This document shows positions 25,201-37,886 of a stretch of 64,000 nt of DNA, piece by piece. The translations under genes and the position numbers were made by a program. Each line of letters starts with the position of its first letter. Position 1 is the stretch's first letter. The DNA lies in contig CM047431.1 in NCBI GenBank assembly GCA_026168455.1, forward strand, positions 55,358,539 through 55,422,538, written 5' to 3'. Source of the stretch: Theocolax elegans. Its lineage: Eukaryota > Arthropoda > Insecta > Hymenoptera > Cerocephalidae. The notes under the pieces were generated by a model. It ran no database searches. It saw nothing but the letters and a program-made list of their open reading frames with translations, and was not told the DNA's origin.

Positions 25201-28200
25201 ATTTCCTGCGTTTACATTTATAAGTTGATGTAATATGTAGTCGAATAGTGAGTATAAAAATACAACGTTAATTATTCATATATACGAGTATGATATGTAC
25301 ACACACACACACATACACACATACACAATATCAAGGTACAAAGAAAAATACATGCATCATAATTATGGGTATATCTGTATACCTACAATAAGAAACGTAA
25401 ATAAGATACCGACAGTATATATAAAAAAGTATACATAATAACTATAGTCACAACGAGATTCCTATTAATTTCGTTGAATAAAAAATAACATTGTAAGATT
25501 CTATTTGTAATGTCAATACAAATATAGATATATAGATGAAAAATAGCCAATAACGATTTATAAGTATACAATTTAGTTAAATTACGCATCCATAAAGAAA
25601 AATGTATAATTTTGAATTAATAAAAAGTGACCTCAAAATTCTGAGAAGTAAAATTGATTAGTTAAGCGTAGTGTACATATAATATATTACCGTCAAATAT
25701 GATGCGTTTAGAAATATATCGCGCTTCCCTTTATTTTTATAAATAAATCAACGAACGCGCATTGCAAATATTATCCCCTCCTTCTCGATAATCCGGATGT
25801 TAGAACAATTATGGTTATAATCGTGCGGATCGTTCATTACTCGCTCTCCGGATTTTCGTGACGTTAATAGCTCGCAGCGCGTGCAATCCGATGAAAATAG
25901 TAAAATAGCTAATGATGTTGTACTCGACGTGTCATTGGCTTTCTTAATTACGCGAATCATCCATTACAATAAATCTGTATTCACTTGTGATACGCGTAGT
26001 TATTTCATTTTTATATTTATTTTAGACCTTTCCGCAAAACGTTCGCAGATTATTATTTGAAGCTATATACATAAGTATCTTATATTCGTTTAATTAACGA
26101 TAAACATTTCATCGATGTTGTATAGAATCCGGCGTATCCGGTATGTATATATTATCGTGCAAAGCCGTGATGTAAATTCGTTCGCCGGAAAATGATGCTT
26201 TATATATCTATATCTGCCAATTTATCGAAAATTGAATTTTCAAATTTTGTTATATATCGATAGTTGTGATAAAAAAAAGAGATCTATGCTTTATTCATTG
26301 CACTCATATTTTTTTTATTCTTACGTAGATTTATCTCGAATTATACTTAAGTCATCTGGTGCGAAATACGAAAATTTTTTATACTCAATGAACTAGTTTA
26401 TAACCAGAAGAATTATAGAAATTCATATTTAAATTACCGATTAAAACTCTATAATTTTAATTTAAATGGTTACAAATTACTTTAAATTTCATAAAATATA
26501 TATAATAAACACAGTTTCATTCGTTATACAATATAATAATGTTGACGACTTATTCCAACAGTCGATTTCAATATCTTACCGTGTAAATATAGAAATTTAT
26601 AAATTATATATTTTCATAGTAAATATAGTAGACATAGTATTTTTATAGTAAAAAATTAATTCTTACTTATTATCTTTTAGGTCCCTCTTTCCATGACGCT
26701 ATATATTTTCATATACCTATATTTTGTTTAAAACATTTTCATTCACAATTCGAATTGATCTATTCTTCGTAATTTCTCACAAAAACGTACATATATTCAT
26801 CGAAAGCGCGTACACATAAAGACAAAGTGGTTAACATTGTTTCATAATCTTCTACAATTTCCCTCTTGAGATACAAAAATTTCAAATCTCACGAAAGGAA
26901 AATTTTTTTTTATTCGATCTTTCTCTTGGGATTGATCAAGGTAATTAACTTGAATATTTTAACATCGTACCATTATAATCATCTAGCACACCTGCGTGTT
27001 TATAACACATATCCAGGAAAATCTTATGATTTTACAATTGAAAATCGTTTCCTTTATCTACTTTCTCACTGGAGAACTTTTGTTACTTTCATCTTATTTG
27101 TCTTTTCAATACTCGTTGGTGAAATTATTACTAAATTAAATTATGAGAACAAAATGATCCTTGTAGAATATGGGTTAAATATGGGAAATTCATAAGAGAA
27201 TGAATTTTTGATGTTCGAAACGAAAAGTAGTACACGCATATATATATATATGTATATTCTTTCGGTGATAATATAACATATATAAGAGAATAATTTTTAT
27301 TTTTATATTACATTAAAATTTTTTAAGCCTCGTAAGTCGTATCATCAACGCGATTGCGATGTATCGTCTTTTTTATTCAAATGATAACTGGACACGTACA
27401 AATGAGCAAATGAAAAATCTAATGGATTTACAAAATAAGAGAGGTATATACATTCTAACAAGGGTGGTGAAAAGTCATCGGAACTTCGCTATAACTCTAA
27501 TCGTAAGCGGTGTTAGATTGCTCAAAAAATATAAAAAAAAAACGTACATTCAATGAGAATATAATTTACGAGAAAATAGGTATGCTTTTTATCTGGTTAT
27601 AAACGCGTATAAAGGTGTGTGAGCATCACGATGTCACCGTTAACTCAATAAGAAAAGAGTTACGTTACTCACGGGAAAATCAAGGTGTTCCGAGTCAAAA
27701 ATTTTTCGTTGGTATTTAGGTTAAGTATTAAATGTTCTTTTTAACACACATTTTCGTAGAATTGAACATTTTGAGTGTAATTGTAACCTCTTTGGTTATA
27801 CGAACAATTTTATTGGTCAAACGATTTCAAATTGTATTTTAAGATATTCTCTGTACATATATTTGAACGTTTCGCAAATATACGCGGATGTTGAATTGAC
27901 ACAAATAATGAGAAAATTCGTGTACTTCGGGAATATTGCTAGAACTCTTATATCTACTGGACTCTCTAATTTTTTTCGCACGTTGAAAATACTGTTTTGG
28001 AAATTTTGGAGAACTGTGTGTTAAAACATCAAGGTAAAAAAATTAAAAATATCTCAATTTGACTGAAATTTTTAATCGAAAAATATTTCTCGATTTTATC
28101 GAAACTTCCGTGATTTTTCACTCTAACGAATTAAGGAAAAAATGTGTATATGGATAATAAAAAAAAAAGTTTTTTTAACTAATCAATTGTATACAGGTTG

Positions 28201-29390
28201 AACGATCTCATAGAAATACGTATATACTTTCGTAATCAATGAAAAATTTGTATTCCGAATGTAAGATCGTGCCGATTTCTTTGTTATTTATATCTGGTTA
28301 TCTATCCTATTTATAGAGGTTATTCAAAGAGAATTTCGTATTTTAGGACTAAACGCGCATCGATTGAGAAAATATTGATTGTGCACCACAATTGAAATGA
28401 TCAATTGGAAATTAAAAAACGAAAGTGTAGATTGTTCGAGCTCCTCGAGTGATATTTGAAGGACAGACTGTTCAAGAAGTGTTTCAAACTTTTAAAGTGT
28501 TGCAATAGGATGGTTAGTGATTATCGCGTCCGACGTTCGGTCAATCTATATTGTATTTAATTTTTAACTAATCGGTGATAATAAAAAGATGTTTTTCATT
28601 TATTTTAATAAAAATATTATTATAACTGTACTTTTAAAAGTTTCATTGTGACAAATTATTCAATATCATAAATCCAACGTTTTAATGGTTATTTACCATT
28701 CTCATTAGCATTGTGCACCTATGTACGGCAATATAGGACCATGCATTACTTTGAAAAATTCGACAATGTCAGACTCTTGTATTTGCTTTAAATGATACGT
28801 GTAAATTTTTAGATTTTTAAATTCTTGATATTAATATATTTTTTTGCGTTGGAAATGGTTGGTAAATTACCGATAAAATCTTGTTCGCTTAAAATTAATT
28901 ATAAAAATTATCTTTTTAAAAAAAATCGCAATGTCAGGCTCTCCGTTGTGTTTTAAAGTATCTTTATGAATTTTTTCTGGTTTTTCATATAATATTTTAA
29001 ACGCGATTCTTGAGTTGGAAATGGCAGATCTCTGTAATCCGAGTCCAACATGTTTTAGAGTAAAATATTTACGTGTACTTAATTGACTATATATACATAT
29101 TACGGAGTCAATTTAAATTGAAATTGATAAGTTCACTAGTTCTGAATGTTGGACGAACGATTATGATTTAACATTTCTAATATGAATGGACAACTATAAA
29201 TGGGCTTTGGGGGCGAACATTTTGTATACTCTTTATCTTCATCGTCATAATCTCCTAATTTTGGTGTAATAGCGTTTAAACGTCGAAAGAACGATCACCA
29301 AGTCCATTCTCTAAAGGTTCAACTGCATTACACCATTACTATCATTAATAATTACGTAGATATTCACCTTCGAAATGAGAATAAGAGATA
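22220..29390. other. Spacer without a supported gene
   Basis: Alternates AT-rich stretches with blocks of balanced composition (22220-22990, 24170-24300, 25740-25950) that might be enhancers or noncoding exons. CA-type repeats lie at 25299-25330 and a TA run at 27238-27252. A 109-codon frame at 26866-27195 lacks an ATG and resembles no known protein. Confidence 0.35.
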
Positions 29391-29394
29391 ATCG

Positions 29395-29424
29395 TAGAAG
29401 AAGAAGAAGAAGAAGAAGAAGAAG
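29395..29424. repeat. (GAA)n microsatellite
   Basis: About ten GAA units, read directly. Confidence 0.9.
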
Positions 29425-29639
29425 GTAGCCCAATAATAGTTATTAAAAAAAATGTACACACATTTATATATATGCAGCCCTAATGTCATGTGCACGGAAC
29501 CGATGCACGTATATGATATAATTAATTTTTTCTGTGCATATATATGCGTGCGTGTGTGTATCGTTGTATTGGATAAAAAGGAATGATAGTTAAAGCGCGT
29601 CCCGTGCGAGGCGTTATTACTAGTCGACGGTAAGATCAC

Positions 29640-30270
29640 CAAAATAGCTACGGAGACCCCTTCAGGTTTTAAGCCTGGCGGCGTCCCAACGGTCTATACT
29701 TGGCCATCGTAGCGCCGCGATTATTTATAGGTGAAACGAGGGAAAGAGAGAGAGAGAGAGTGTCGCGGGCACTGGCCTTCCTTTTCGCGTCTCTCCTTCG
29801 CGCATCTCGAATCTTGTTGCAGAATTGCCGGGTGCAATGGTATATAGCGACAACTTCAAATGACTCCACTCACGCCTCTGTGTGTACATATATATATATA
29901 TATGTGTGTGGACGATGCGCACGTGTGCGGGCATGTGTGTGTGTGTGTGTGCGTGTGGAGCGCAACTATACCACTAGTTCTTCCCCGAGCCATCCAACGC
30001 CCGTGACCTAGGCCCGTATTAATAATATGGATGCCACTGATGGACCGCCTCCGACTCCCTCTCTCTCTCGCGTGCGTGTGGATCACTGGACGACCCGGAC
30101 ATTTCTGTTTATTTCCATTATATACATGTTGTTCATATACACGCGAGACTCTACAATTTTTAAACTACACTTTTTACATTAAAGTCGATGCACTTCACCA
30201 CTCTACATTGCATTTCGATTTAAATGTACTTGCCCCGCGATTACGCATGTGTTCTATTTGATATAGAACC
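29640..30270. promoter_or_regulatory. GC-elevated island with GA, TA and TG runs
   Basis: Higher GC than the surrounding DNA, with a TATTTATAG box-like motif at about 29720, a GA run at 29744-29760 and TG runs at 29935-29951. Open frames on both strands are low-complexity and unlike known proteins. A promoter or noncoding exon is possible; direction unknown. Confidence 0.25.
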
Positions 30271-30279
30271 AAGTTATAT

Positions 30280-32390
30280 GCGGTTTTTGAATATATTAAT
30301 AAAAAAAACGCGAGATTCTATAGTTTTTCTGTAGTATAACGCGTATATATACTGTATAATAGTGTTGTCGAACGATACATAGTTCTTATGACAGAAAAGT
30401 CACACTAGGCAATTTATTACAAACGACATTGCGGGTAAATTTAAAAAAAAAAAAAAAATGGGCTTAATCGATGCTATCGACATGAGATGGTTATCCGACT
30501 GTTTGCTATGTATTATGTATATACTTTTACTCGAAAATTTGAAAAATGAAATAACATAATTAATTTTCACGAAAGTTTATATAATATATCGACAAGACGA
30601 GAAACTATAATTAAGGCTCGTGCATATAATTTCGCGACAAAGTAACAAACAGCTAAAAATTTGCCCAATATTATTTAGCAATATTAGTAAAGATTTTAAA
30701 TAAATAATTAAATATAATCTTTACGTATGGTGTTTGTAAATATCATATATGATAATACGATTGTTCCGATATATCTGCGCGCAGGTATAGTTTTTTACTT
30801 TCTCGAAATTACGAACCTTAATTTCTTATCATTTTGACATCATTATGAAATATTCGTGTAAATTAATTATGTCATTTATATTTATATTTATCGGTTGATT
30901 GAAATTCTCACTCACCGCGAGAAGGTGGTTTCACCTATAATGGTCAATTTCATAAATATAAGTATAAATCTCCAAAAATACAAGTCAACAACTGTTTCCT
31001 GATCACCGGATCTCTCGATGCATCCGATACATATATTTCGATACACCTCCGCGTAAACGTTAACTATAACGAACAAATTCTCAAACTCGAAAACCCGCAA
31101 AAAAGTATAACGAATCGAACGATGTTGAACGATTATATACAAATAATCTTAGTTGTTAATACAACTCAATATAGTTTTCATATACAAACAACAGAGAAAC
31201 TATCGTATCGTATCTCGTATAACTTCGACCAAAAGTGAAAAAAAGAAGAAGGCGATCGCGAAAGAGTTAAAAATTTACATTGTAAGATAAAGTTCGGTTT
31301 ACGTATATACATATACCTTGGAAGTGTTTGAAACTTTTCCAATACATATTGTACAGACGTACCCGAAATTCTTTGGCATACGAGTCTACGTTAAAACGTC
31401 GATCTCGAATACCTGAACTTATCATCGTATATACATATAGAGACTATTTTATATATCTCCTTCCGTCGTGTCGAAAAAATAATCCAATTTACTTTGATTC
31501 GCGTATATGTGAATCATCGTCGCCTGCTCGATTATAATTAGAAATAAACTTTATTTGTAAATATCGTAATTGTTCGTAACAACATTCGTCGTTCGTGCGA
31601 AAGTTGTTTCAAATTTATTATTCTACTGACTAACCTGAATACGTTTACGATTTCGTCACGCTTACTTACGTTATTTCTTGTTGTTGGTTTTTTTTTCTTT
31701 TATTTATCAATTACTATTAGGTATATAGATGAATTTTCAATTATTTATTCATAAATTATATGCGACTGGATAATTTTGTTTTTATTAAAAATAATATACA
31801 ATTACGATGCGCCTGTAGTATTTAACAAAATAGACCAGTTTATCATTTATTCGTCATTTTTAAGGACATTTAACACGAATTTAATCAAAATCGATGATTT
31901 TTTTCTTGTATATACGCAGGAAATATGTTTTAACAAATTTAACCAGAAATAAATAATAAGAATTACCGCTCTACCCGCGTTTACGTACGTCGAATGCGAG
32001 ACATTGTAAAATTTTTTCTTGATAACAAATACCTTTCAGTGGGGAACACTTAAAATTATTATTATAAAAAGTTAAAAAATAATATTATACATATTATAAT
32101 AATAATTATATATATTGCGTAATTTTAATGTACTCGAATAATTTAACAATACTTAATAAAATTAATACTAATAATTATGAGGACAATATCACGAAAAATT
32201 AGATATTATTTAAAATTCTTCAGGTAATTAAAAACTAAAATGTATCAAAATTTAAGGAACAAAAGAAAAAGGTATTCCAATTATCAACTCGATCTATATC
32301 ACTCGTTCAAATTACAATTATCTTGATTCGTTGGTTGGACTAATTATTTTGAAAAGTTAAGATGAGGGAATGACACACTCGGAAAAGAGT
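30280..32390. other. AT-rich spacer without a supported gene
   Basis: Short open frames near 30912-31142 and 31328-31537 lie in blocks of slightly higher GC but match no family. No transposon ends noticed. Confidence 0.4.
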
Positions 32391-32393
32391 ATT

Positions 32394-32709
32394 CCATATA
32401 TTTTTTCCATAAAAAAAAATAAATTTTTGTAAAAATCATTTACAAAAACAATGTACCCAAATATTTTCAAATGTTTAAACTGCTAATCAACGTATCATGC
32501 TTTGAGTTTAAAGTTCATACCTTTACTCTTACACAAAATTATCGAGCAAAAAGAATTTTATTAAATTATAATAAAAAAATGTTATTTATTTGTTCAGGTA
32601 TTCAATATTTAAAATACTTTTAAATAAATTTAAATGTTTAAATTTGTATTCAATATTTAAAATACAATTATCGGGTTAAAAGGAATAGATCTGTGTAACA
32701 TAGTTCCGA
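32394..32709. repeat. Direct repeat, copy 1
   Basis: The 316-base segment from CCATATATTTTTTCC to GTTCCGA is repeated at 33319-33633 with a handful of single-base gains and losses, mainly in homopolymers. Confidence 0.9.
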
Positions 32710-32763
32710 CATCCCGTTGTTATGTCTTGAATACTCCAAGTTTAACTGAAATAAGGACGCCTG

Positions 32764-32846
32764 TCGCTAGCCAGGACTCGAACCTAGGCAATATTTAAGA
32801 AAATTAGGAGGATATGCTTTCAAGGCTTAAAAGTATAGTCTAGTGA
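32764..32846 (-). pseudogene. tRNA-Ser(UGA)-like relic
   Basis: Read on the minus strand it has an acceptor stem TCACTAG/CTAGCGA (6 of 7 pairs), an anticodon loop CTTGAAA (anticodon TGA) on a 4-of-5 stem TAAGC/GCATA, a long variable region, and a T arm CTAGG-TTCGAGT-CCTGG with all five pairs. Length is 83, as for a class II tRNA. The D arm is reduced to about ten bases with no GG and no proper A box, so it is a degenerate tRNA gene or the head of a tRNA-derived SINE, not a working tRNA. Confidence 0.55.
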
Positions 32847-33280
32847 TAGGAAAATTCTAACCTTATAATATTATACGTTGAAAAGAAAAATCCTAAAATT
32901 TTCGTAGAAAGACCAATGGAACTCCGGTGTATGTAAAATAAAAAAAAATTGATAAGCTCGTTTATAAAATACGTAATTGTTTATCGAGTGACGATGTTAA
33001 TAGCGTGAGGGTGGATGTATGCGAATAAACAATAGCGAATGTATATGTATATATATAAATACAATAATTTTAATGTCAACACGAAGGAAAGACTCGGCTC
33101 TATGTTAATCTTGGCCTATCGGAAGACTCTCCTCTTGATCTATACGTGGATATATGTAGGCAGACGGCATTCCGCGAGATACTCTGCTCGAACATCCTAG
33201 TGCGCATTCTAACCTTCGTTTTTAAATGTTGAACTTTATTTTAATATCTCCAACTCGCATTTCCGTAGTAAATAGATGCC

Positions 33281-33318
<38 letters not shown>

Positions 33319-33320
<2 letters not shown>

Positions 33321-33633
33321 ATATATTTTTTCCATAAAAAAAATAAATTTTTGTAAAAATCATTTACAAAACAATGTACCCAAATATTTTCAAATGTTTA
33401 AACTGCTAATCAACGTATCATGCTTTTGAGTTTAAAGTTCATACCTTTACTCTACACAAAATTATCGAGCAAAAAGAATTTTATTAAATTATAATAAAAA
33501 AATGTTATTATTTGTTCAGGTACTTTCAATATTAAAATACTTTTAAAAAATTTAAATGTTTTAAATTTGTATTCAATATTTAAAATACAATTATCGGGTT
33601 AAAAGGAATAGATCTGTGTAACTATGGTTCCGA
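33319..33633. repeat. Direct repeat, copy 2, between TA runs
   Basis: Second copy of the 32394-32709 segment, 925 bases downstream, bounded by a long (TA)n run on the left (33286-33318) and a short one on the right. The unique sequence between the copies holds the tRNA-like relic. Confidence 0.9.
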
Positions 33634-34091
33634 ATATATATATATACATTCGTATTATAAAAAATAATTAGATATTTATTTTTATAATTTTTATTTTTTC
33701 ATTATGAAAACTACAATTATTTTAAAAATGTTCGTATACTGTTATATCGCCTTTGCGTTTTCAATGTTCAAGATGCAAACGAAATTTCATATATTTGATA
33801 GGTAGAAAATAAATTAATTCATTTTCGCACAATAATTATTTTGACTGTGATGGTTAAGAAAAATTTGAATTAAAATAAAGAATTAAATTCATGATTGTAG
33901 TTATTATTTATCTTAAATAAATTAAGAACTATTTTTTCATAAACTGATATTTATTAATTAGGTCTACGCACGTGATTTTTCTATTATGTCCGTTAGAATA
34001 TGGAAAAGTAAAAACACGTATTTTTTTATTTGAATAAACATTCGAAGAATGAGAGCGAGTTTAAGTCACGATCTTTATCTATATGTATATA

Positions 34092-36048
34092 CACTCCGCA
34101 TCAAAATTATCGCAACAAGATTTTTCACAGAAAAATTGACATTTTTTAAATGCTTGTAGCTCGGTCAATTTTCATCGTATTAAGATCATTTTGTTTTCGT
34201 TTTGTAGGTAATTATGTGCACTTTGAGGAAAAAATAATGCCTAATAGCTGCGAGATAATGCCACATTGCTATGTCTTAATCAGGCCTACCAACTTCGCTT
34301 TCTTAAACAACGCAATAGTTTGCACGTTTACCTGGATTACCAAAAATTTTTTTTCAAAAAACAACAAATACCACCTTAAAGTAGACTTTTTAACGAGTAT
34401 TTTAAAAAAAAAAGTCGACCCTCTACGACTTTTTGTTGACCGAGTTATGCCATTTTAAAGATCTTCCTATGTTTTAGTCAAATATCAACATCAGCATTAC
34501 CCGATGCGTACCGCGAGGAGGTTGTTGGTCGGACTTACGCATCATTGTGGCCCTAAAAAGGGCCGATTGTGTGAACCGTTTCTTACATTAGGGACCCCGC
34601 GGCTCGTCACTTCCGCAGTATTTTTTTACTCCAAATTTTAAGTTGCTATGTACTCTGTATAGCAAAATTAATGCTGAATGAGCTTTCGCCTTAACTTTTG
34701 ACCAGTATCCCGGCGTAAATTTTTGCTTTATTTTTTAATTGATTTGTTGGTAGAGTTGATAATTTTACCGAAAGTATGGAGATGCATTGTTAAATGTACC
34801 AAAAATGTGGAGGTGTAATTTCAAATAAAGTTACACTTTTTATGGGTTAATTTAAAAAAAAATAACGAATAGCAACGTGGTTTCTTTGTTTATGAGGTTT
34901 TAAGATAGCTCTCGGGGCACGAATTTGTTTTAAATATAACCTAAAAATTTAGTAGTAGTTGCTATTAGGATTCATGCTATCCTGAAAGAACACATAATCC
35001 CTACCAAACAAAAAAAATTATCTCAATACAATGAAAATTGATTAAATTACAAGCATTTGAAACATGGCCATTTTTCGAATGCTTGTAATTCGATCAATTT
35101 TCATCGCATTGAGATAATTTTGTTTTGTTTTGAAGGGGATTCAGACTGCGCGGTCCCTAATGTAAGAAACGGTTCACACAATCGGCCCTTTTTAGGGCCA
35201 CAATGATGCGTAAGTCCGACCAACAACCTCCTCGCGGTACGCATCGGGTAATGCTGATGTTCGCGGTATTTGACTAAAACATAGGAAGATATTTAAAATG
35301 GCATAACTCGGTCAAAAATAGTCGTAAAGGGTCGATTTTTTTTAAATACTCGTTAAAAAGTCTACTTTAAGGTGGTATTTGTTGTTTTTTAAAAAAAAAT
35401 TTTTGGTAATCCAGGTAAACGTGCAAACTATTGCGTTGTTTAAGAAAAAGAAGTTGGTAGGCATCAAGACATAACAATGTGGCATTATCTCGCAGCTATT
35501 AGGCATTATTTTTTCCTCAAAGTGCACATAATTCCCTACAAAAACCCAGACGTGTACCTCTGAAAATTTTTTCATGTGCATTTTTCGAACACCGCGACTC
35601 AGTGGCTCGGCGTGTCACTATAATGTGACGCCAGTTCAGGTGCGCGTGCGTTTCGTGAATTTTTCAGTGCATGAGAGGCACGGGCATCTGAACTATAGGG
35701 AACGTTAGGGACGCGAAGATGTAAAGAGGATCGCGGTGGTTCCATCGGGAGGACAGGAAACTGTAATTATTAGACTAATTACAGTGACCGATGATATCTT
35801 CCGATGGACACAAGCACCACTGTTTCAACTACATGTGCCTTGTTTACAGACACACCGTTCACCTCCGTCGCTGATTAGCCCTGGCAGCATAAATAGAGCG
35901 ACGTTAAATAACATAAAAAAAAAAAAAATTCCCTACAAAACGAAAACAAAATGATCTTAATACGATGAAAATTGACCGAGCTACAAGCATTTAAAAAATG
36001 GCAATTTTTCTGTGAAAAATTTTGTTGCGATAATTTTGATGCGGAGTG
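34092..36048. mobile_element. Foldback element F with mariner/Tc1-like ends, carrying a SINE-like insertion
   Basis: Left end CACTCCGCATCAAAATTATC and right end GATAATTTTGATGCGGAGTG, both next to TATA, a Tc1/mariner-type target. The arms pair over about 510 bases (34092-34602 with 35150-36048 less the insertion). The inner part, 34990-35130, is a second palindrome with its own terminal-like sequence. Frames of 60-100 codons on both strands are mirror images of the arms. No transposase is seen, so it is non-autonomous. Confidence 0.8.
35545..35927 (+). mobile_element. SINE-like or retroposed insertion with poly-A tail and target duplication
   Basis: A 383-base GC-richer segment interrupts element F and is absent from the duplicated copy at 36661-37268. 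It ends in a run of about 13 A and is flanked by the direct repeat AATTCCCTACAAAA (35531-35544 and about 35928-35941), the mark of target-primed reverse transcription. Near its start GACTCAGTGGCTCGG and AGTTCAGGTGC lie at tRNA-like A-box/B-box spacing, weakly suggesting a tRNA-derived SINE. The 72-codon frame from 35736 is not recognised. Confidence 0.75.
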
Positions 36049-36660
36049 TATATATAATAAAAACAAACTCGCTATATATCTTTGAATGTTAATTTAAATA
36101 ATAATAGAAAAAAAATACGTTCCTTTAATTTTTTCATATTCTCTATATAACGGATATAATGTATTTGTATAAAAATTGTGTACATGAACCCAATTCAAAT
36201 GATTAATATTTCTGTCTAAATTCAAGTGAGTGTAAGTCACTTCTAGCGAGTAAAAACCGATGATTATACTAAGAATGGGTCAAACTTCGTAACTCCCCGG
36301 ATAAACTCATTTTATTCATCGTAGACACATTTTATTCATTGTAGACCCTCTTTTTTTGTTTTGAATACTTAATTTAGCCTTTTTCTACAAACACAAAATT
36401 AAATTTAGTACAATAAATTAAAAATATCAAAAAATGTTACAATATTGAAAAAATTAAAAAAAAAAAGAATTTATTATTGCAAAAGTGACTTTTCAAGTGA
36501 TCGGATTAAAAGGCGATTATTCCCTTGGATGAATTACTGTCAAAAGCTAAAGCGATGAATCGGCAACTTTCATCCCCATATGCCTATTTTACTCTCTAAA
36601 TCTATAAATAACTATTATAACGTCACACTTATACATTAATTGTTTCAAAAAAATTTATGA

Positions 36661-37268
36661 AATTACAAGCATTTGAAACATGGCCATTTTTCGAATGCTT
36701 GTAATTCGATCAATTTTCATCGCATTGAGATAATTTTGTTTTGTTTTGAAGGGGATTCAGACTGCGCGGTCCCTAATGTAAGAAACGGTTCACACAATCG
36801 GCCCTTTTCAGGGCCTCAATGATGCGTAAGTCCGACCAACAACCTCCTCGCGGTACGCATCGGGTAATGCTGATGTTGGCGGTATTTGACTAAAACATAG
36901 GAAGATCTTTAAAATGGCATAACTAGGTCAAAAATAGTCGTAGAGGGTCGATTTTTTTTTAAATACTCGTTAAAAAGTCTACTTTAAGGTGGTATTTGTT
37001 GTTTTTTGAAAAAAATTTTTGGTAATCCAGGTAAACGTGCAAACTATTGCGTTGTTTAAGAAAAAGAAGTTGGTAGGCCAGATTAAGACATAGCAATGTG
37101 GCATTATCTCGCAGCTATTAACATTATTTTTTCCTCAAAGTGCACACAATTCCCTACAAAACAAAAAAAAATTATCTCAATACGATGAAAATTGACCGAG
37201 CTACAAGCATTTAAAAAATGGCAATTTTTCTGTGAAAAATTTTGTTGCGATAATTTTGATGCGGAGTG
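36661..37268. mobile_element. Right part of foldback element F, second copy
   Basis: Matches 35045-36048 without the 396-base insertion (retroposon plus one target copy), ending in the same GCGGAGTG terminus. It lacks the left arm, so it is a truncated copy made by tandem duplication, not a new insertion. Confidence 0.85.
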
Positions 37269-37886
37269 TATATATAATAAAAACAAACTCGCTATATATC
37301 TTTGAATGTTAATTTAAATAATAATAGAAAAGAAATACGTTCCTTTAATTTTTTCATATTCTCTATATAACGGATATAATGTATTTGTATAAAAATTGTG
37401 TGCATGAACCCAATTCAAATGATTAATATTTCTGTCTGAATTCAAGTGAGTGTAAGTCACTTCTAGCGAGTAAAAACCGATGATTATACTAAGAATGGGT
37501 CAAACTTCGTAACTCCCCGGATAAACTCATTTTATTCATCGTAGACATATTTTATTCATTGTAGACCCTCTTTTTTTGTTTTGAATACTTAATTTAGCCT
37601 TTTTCTACAAACACAAAATTAAATTTAGTACAATAAATTAAAAATATCAAAAAATGTTACTTACAATATTGAAAAAATTAAAAAAAAAAAAGAATTTATT
37701 ATTGCAAAAAGTGACTTTTCAAGTGATCGGAGTAAAAGGCGATTATTCCCTTGGATGAATTACTGTCAAAAGCTAAAGCGATGAATCGGCAACTTTCATC
37801 CCCATATGCCTATTTTACTCTCTAAATCTATAAATAACTATTATAACGTCACACTTATACATTAATTGTTTCAAAAAAATTTATGA

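Larger units (their letters stand above)
35045..37886. repeat. Large tandem duplication including half of element F and 610 bases of flank
   Basis: Unit 1 is 35045-36660 and unit 2 is 36661-37886. Both contain element F's right half and then the same non-transposon flank, from CAAACTCGCTATATATC to TTTCAAAAAAATTTATGA. Differences are few, mostly in homopolymers, plus the SINE-like insertion present only in unit 1. Confidence 0.9.

Noticed and set aside
26866..27195. 109-codon plus-strand frame with two hydrophobic stretches
   Set aside because: Begins with TTG rather than ATG, AT-rich composition yields such hydrophobic frames by chance, and no family is recognised.
34150..37286. Repeated frames containing HYVLI or SQQNFSQKN
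   Set aside because: Products of the inverted arms and the tandem copy of element F, not genes.
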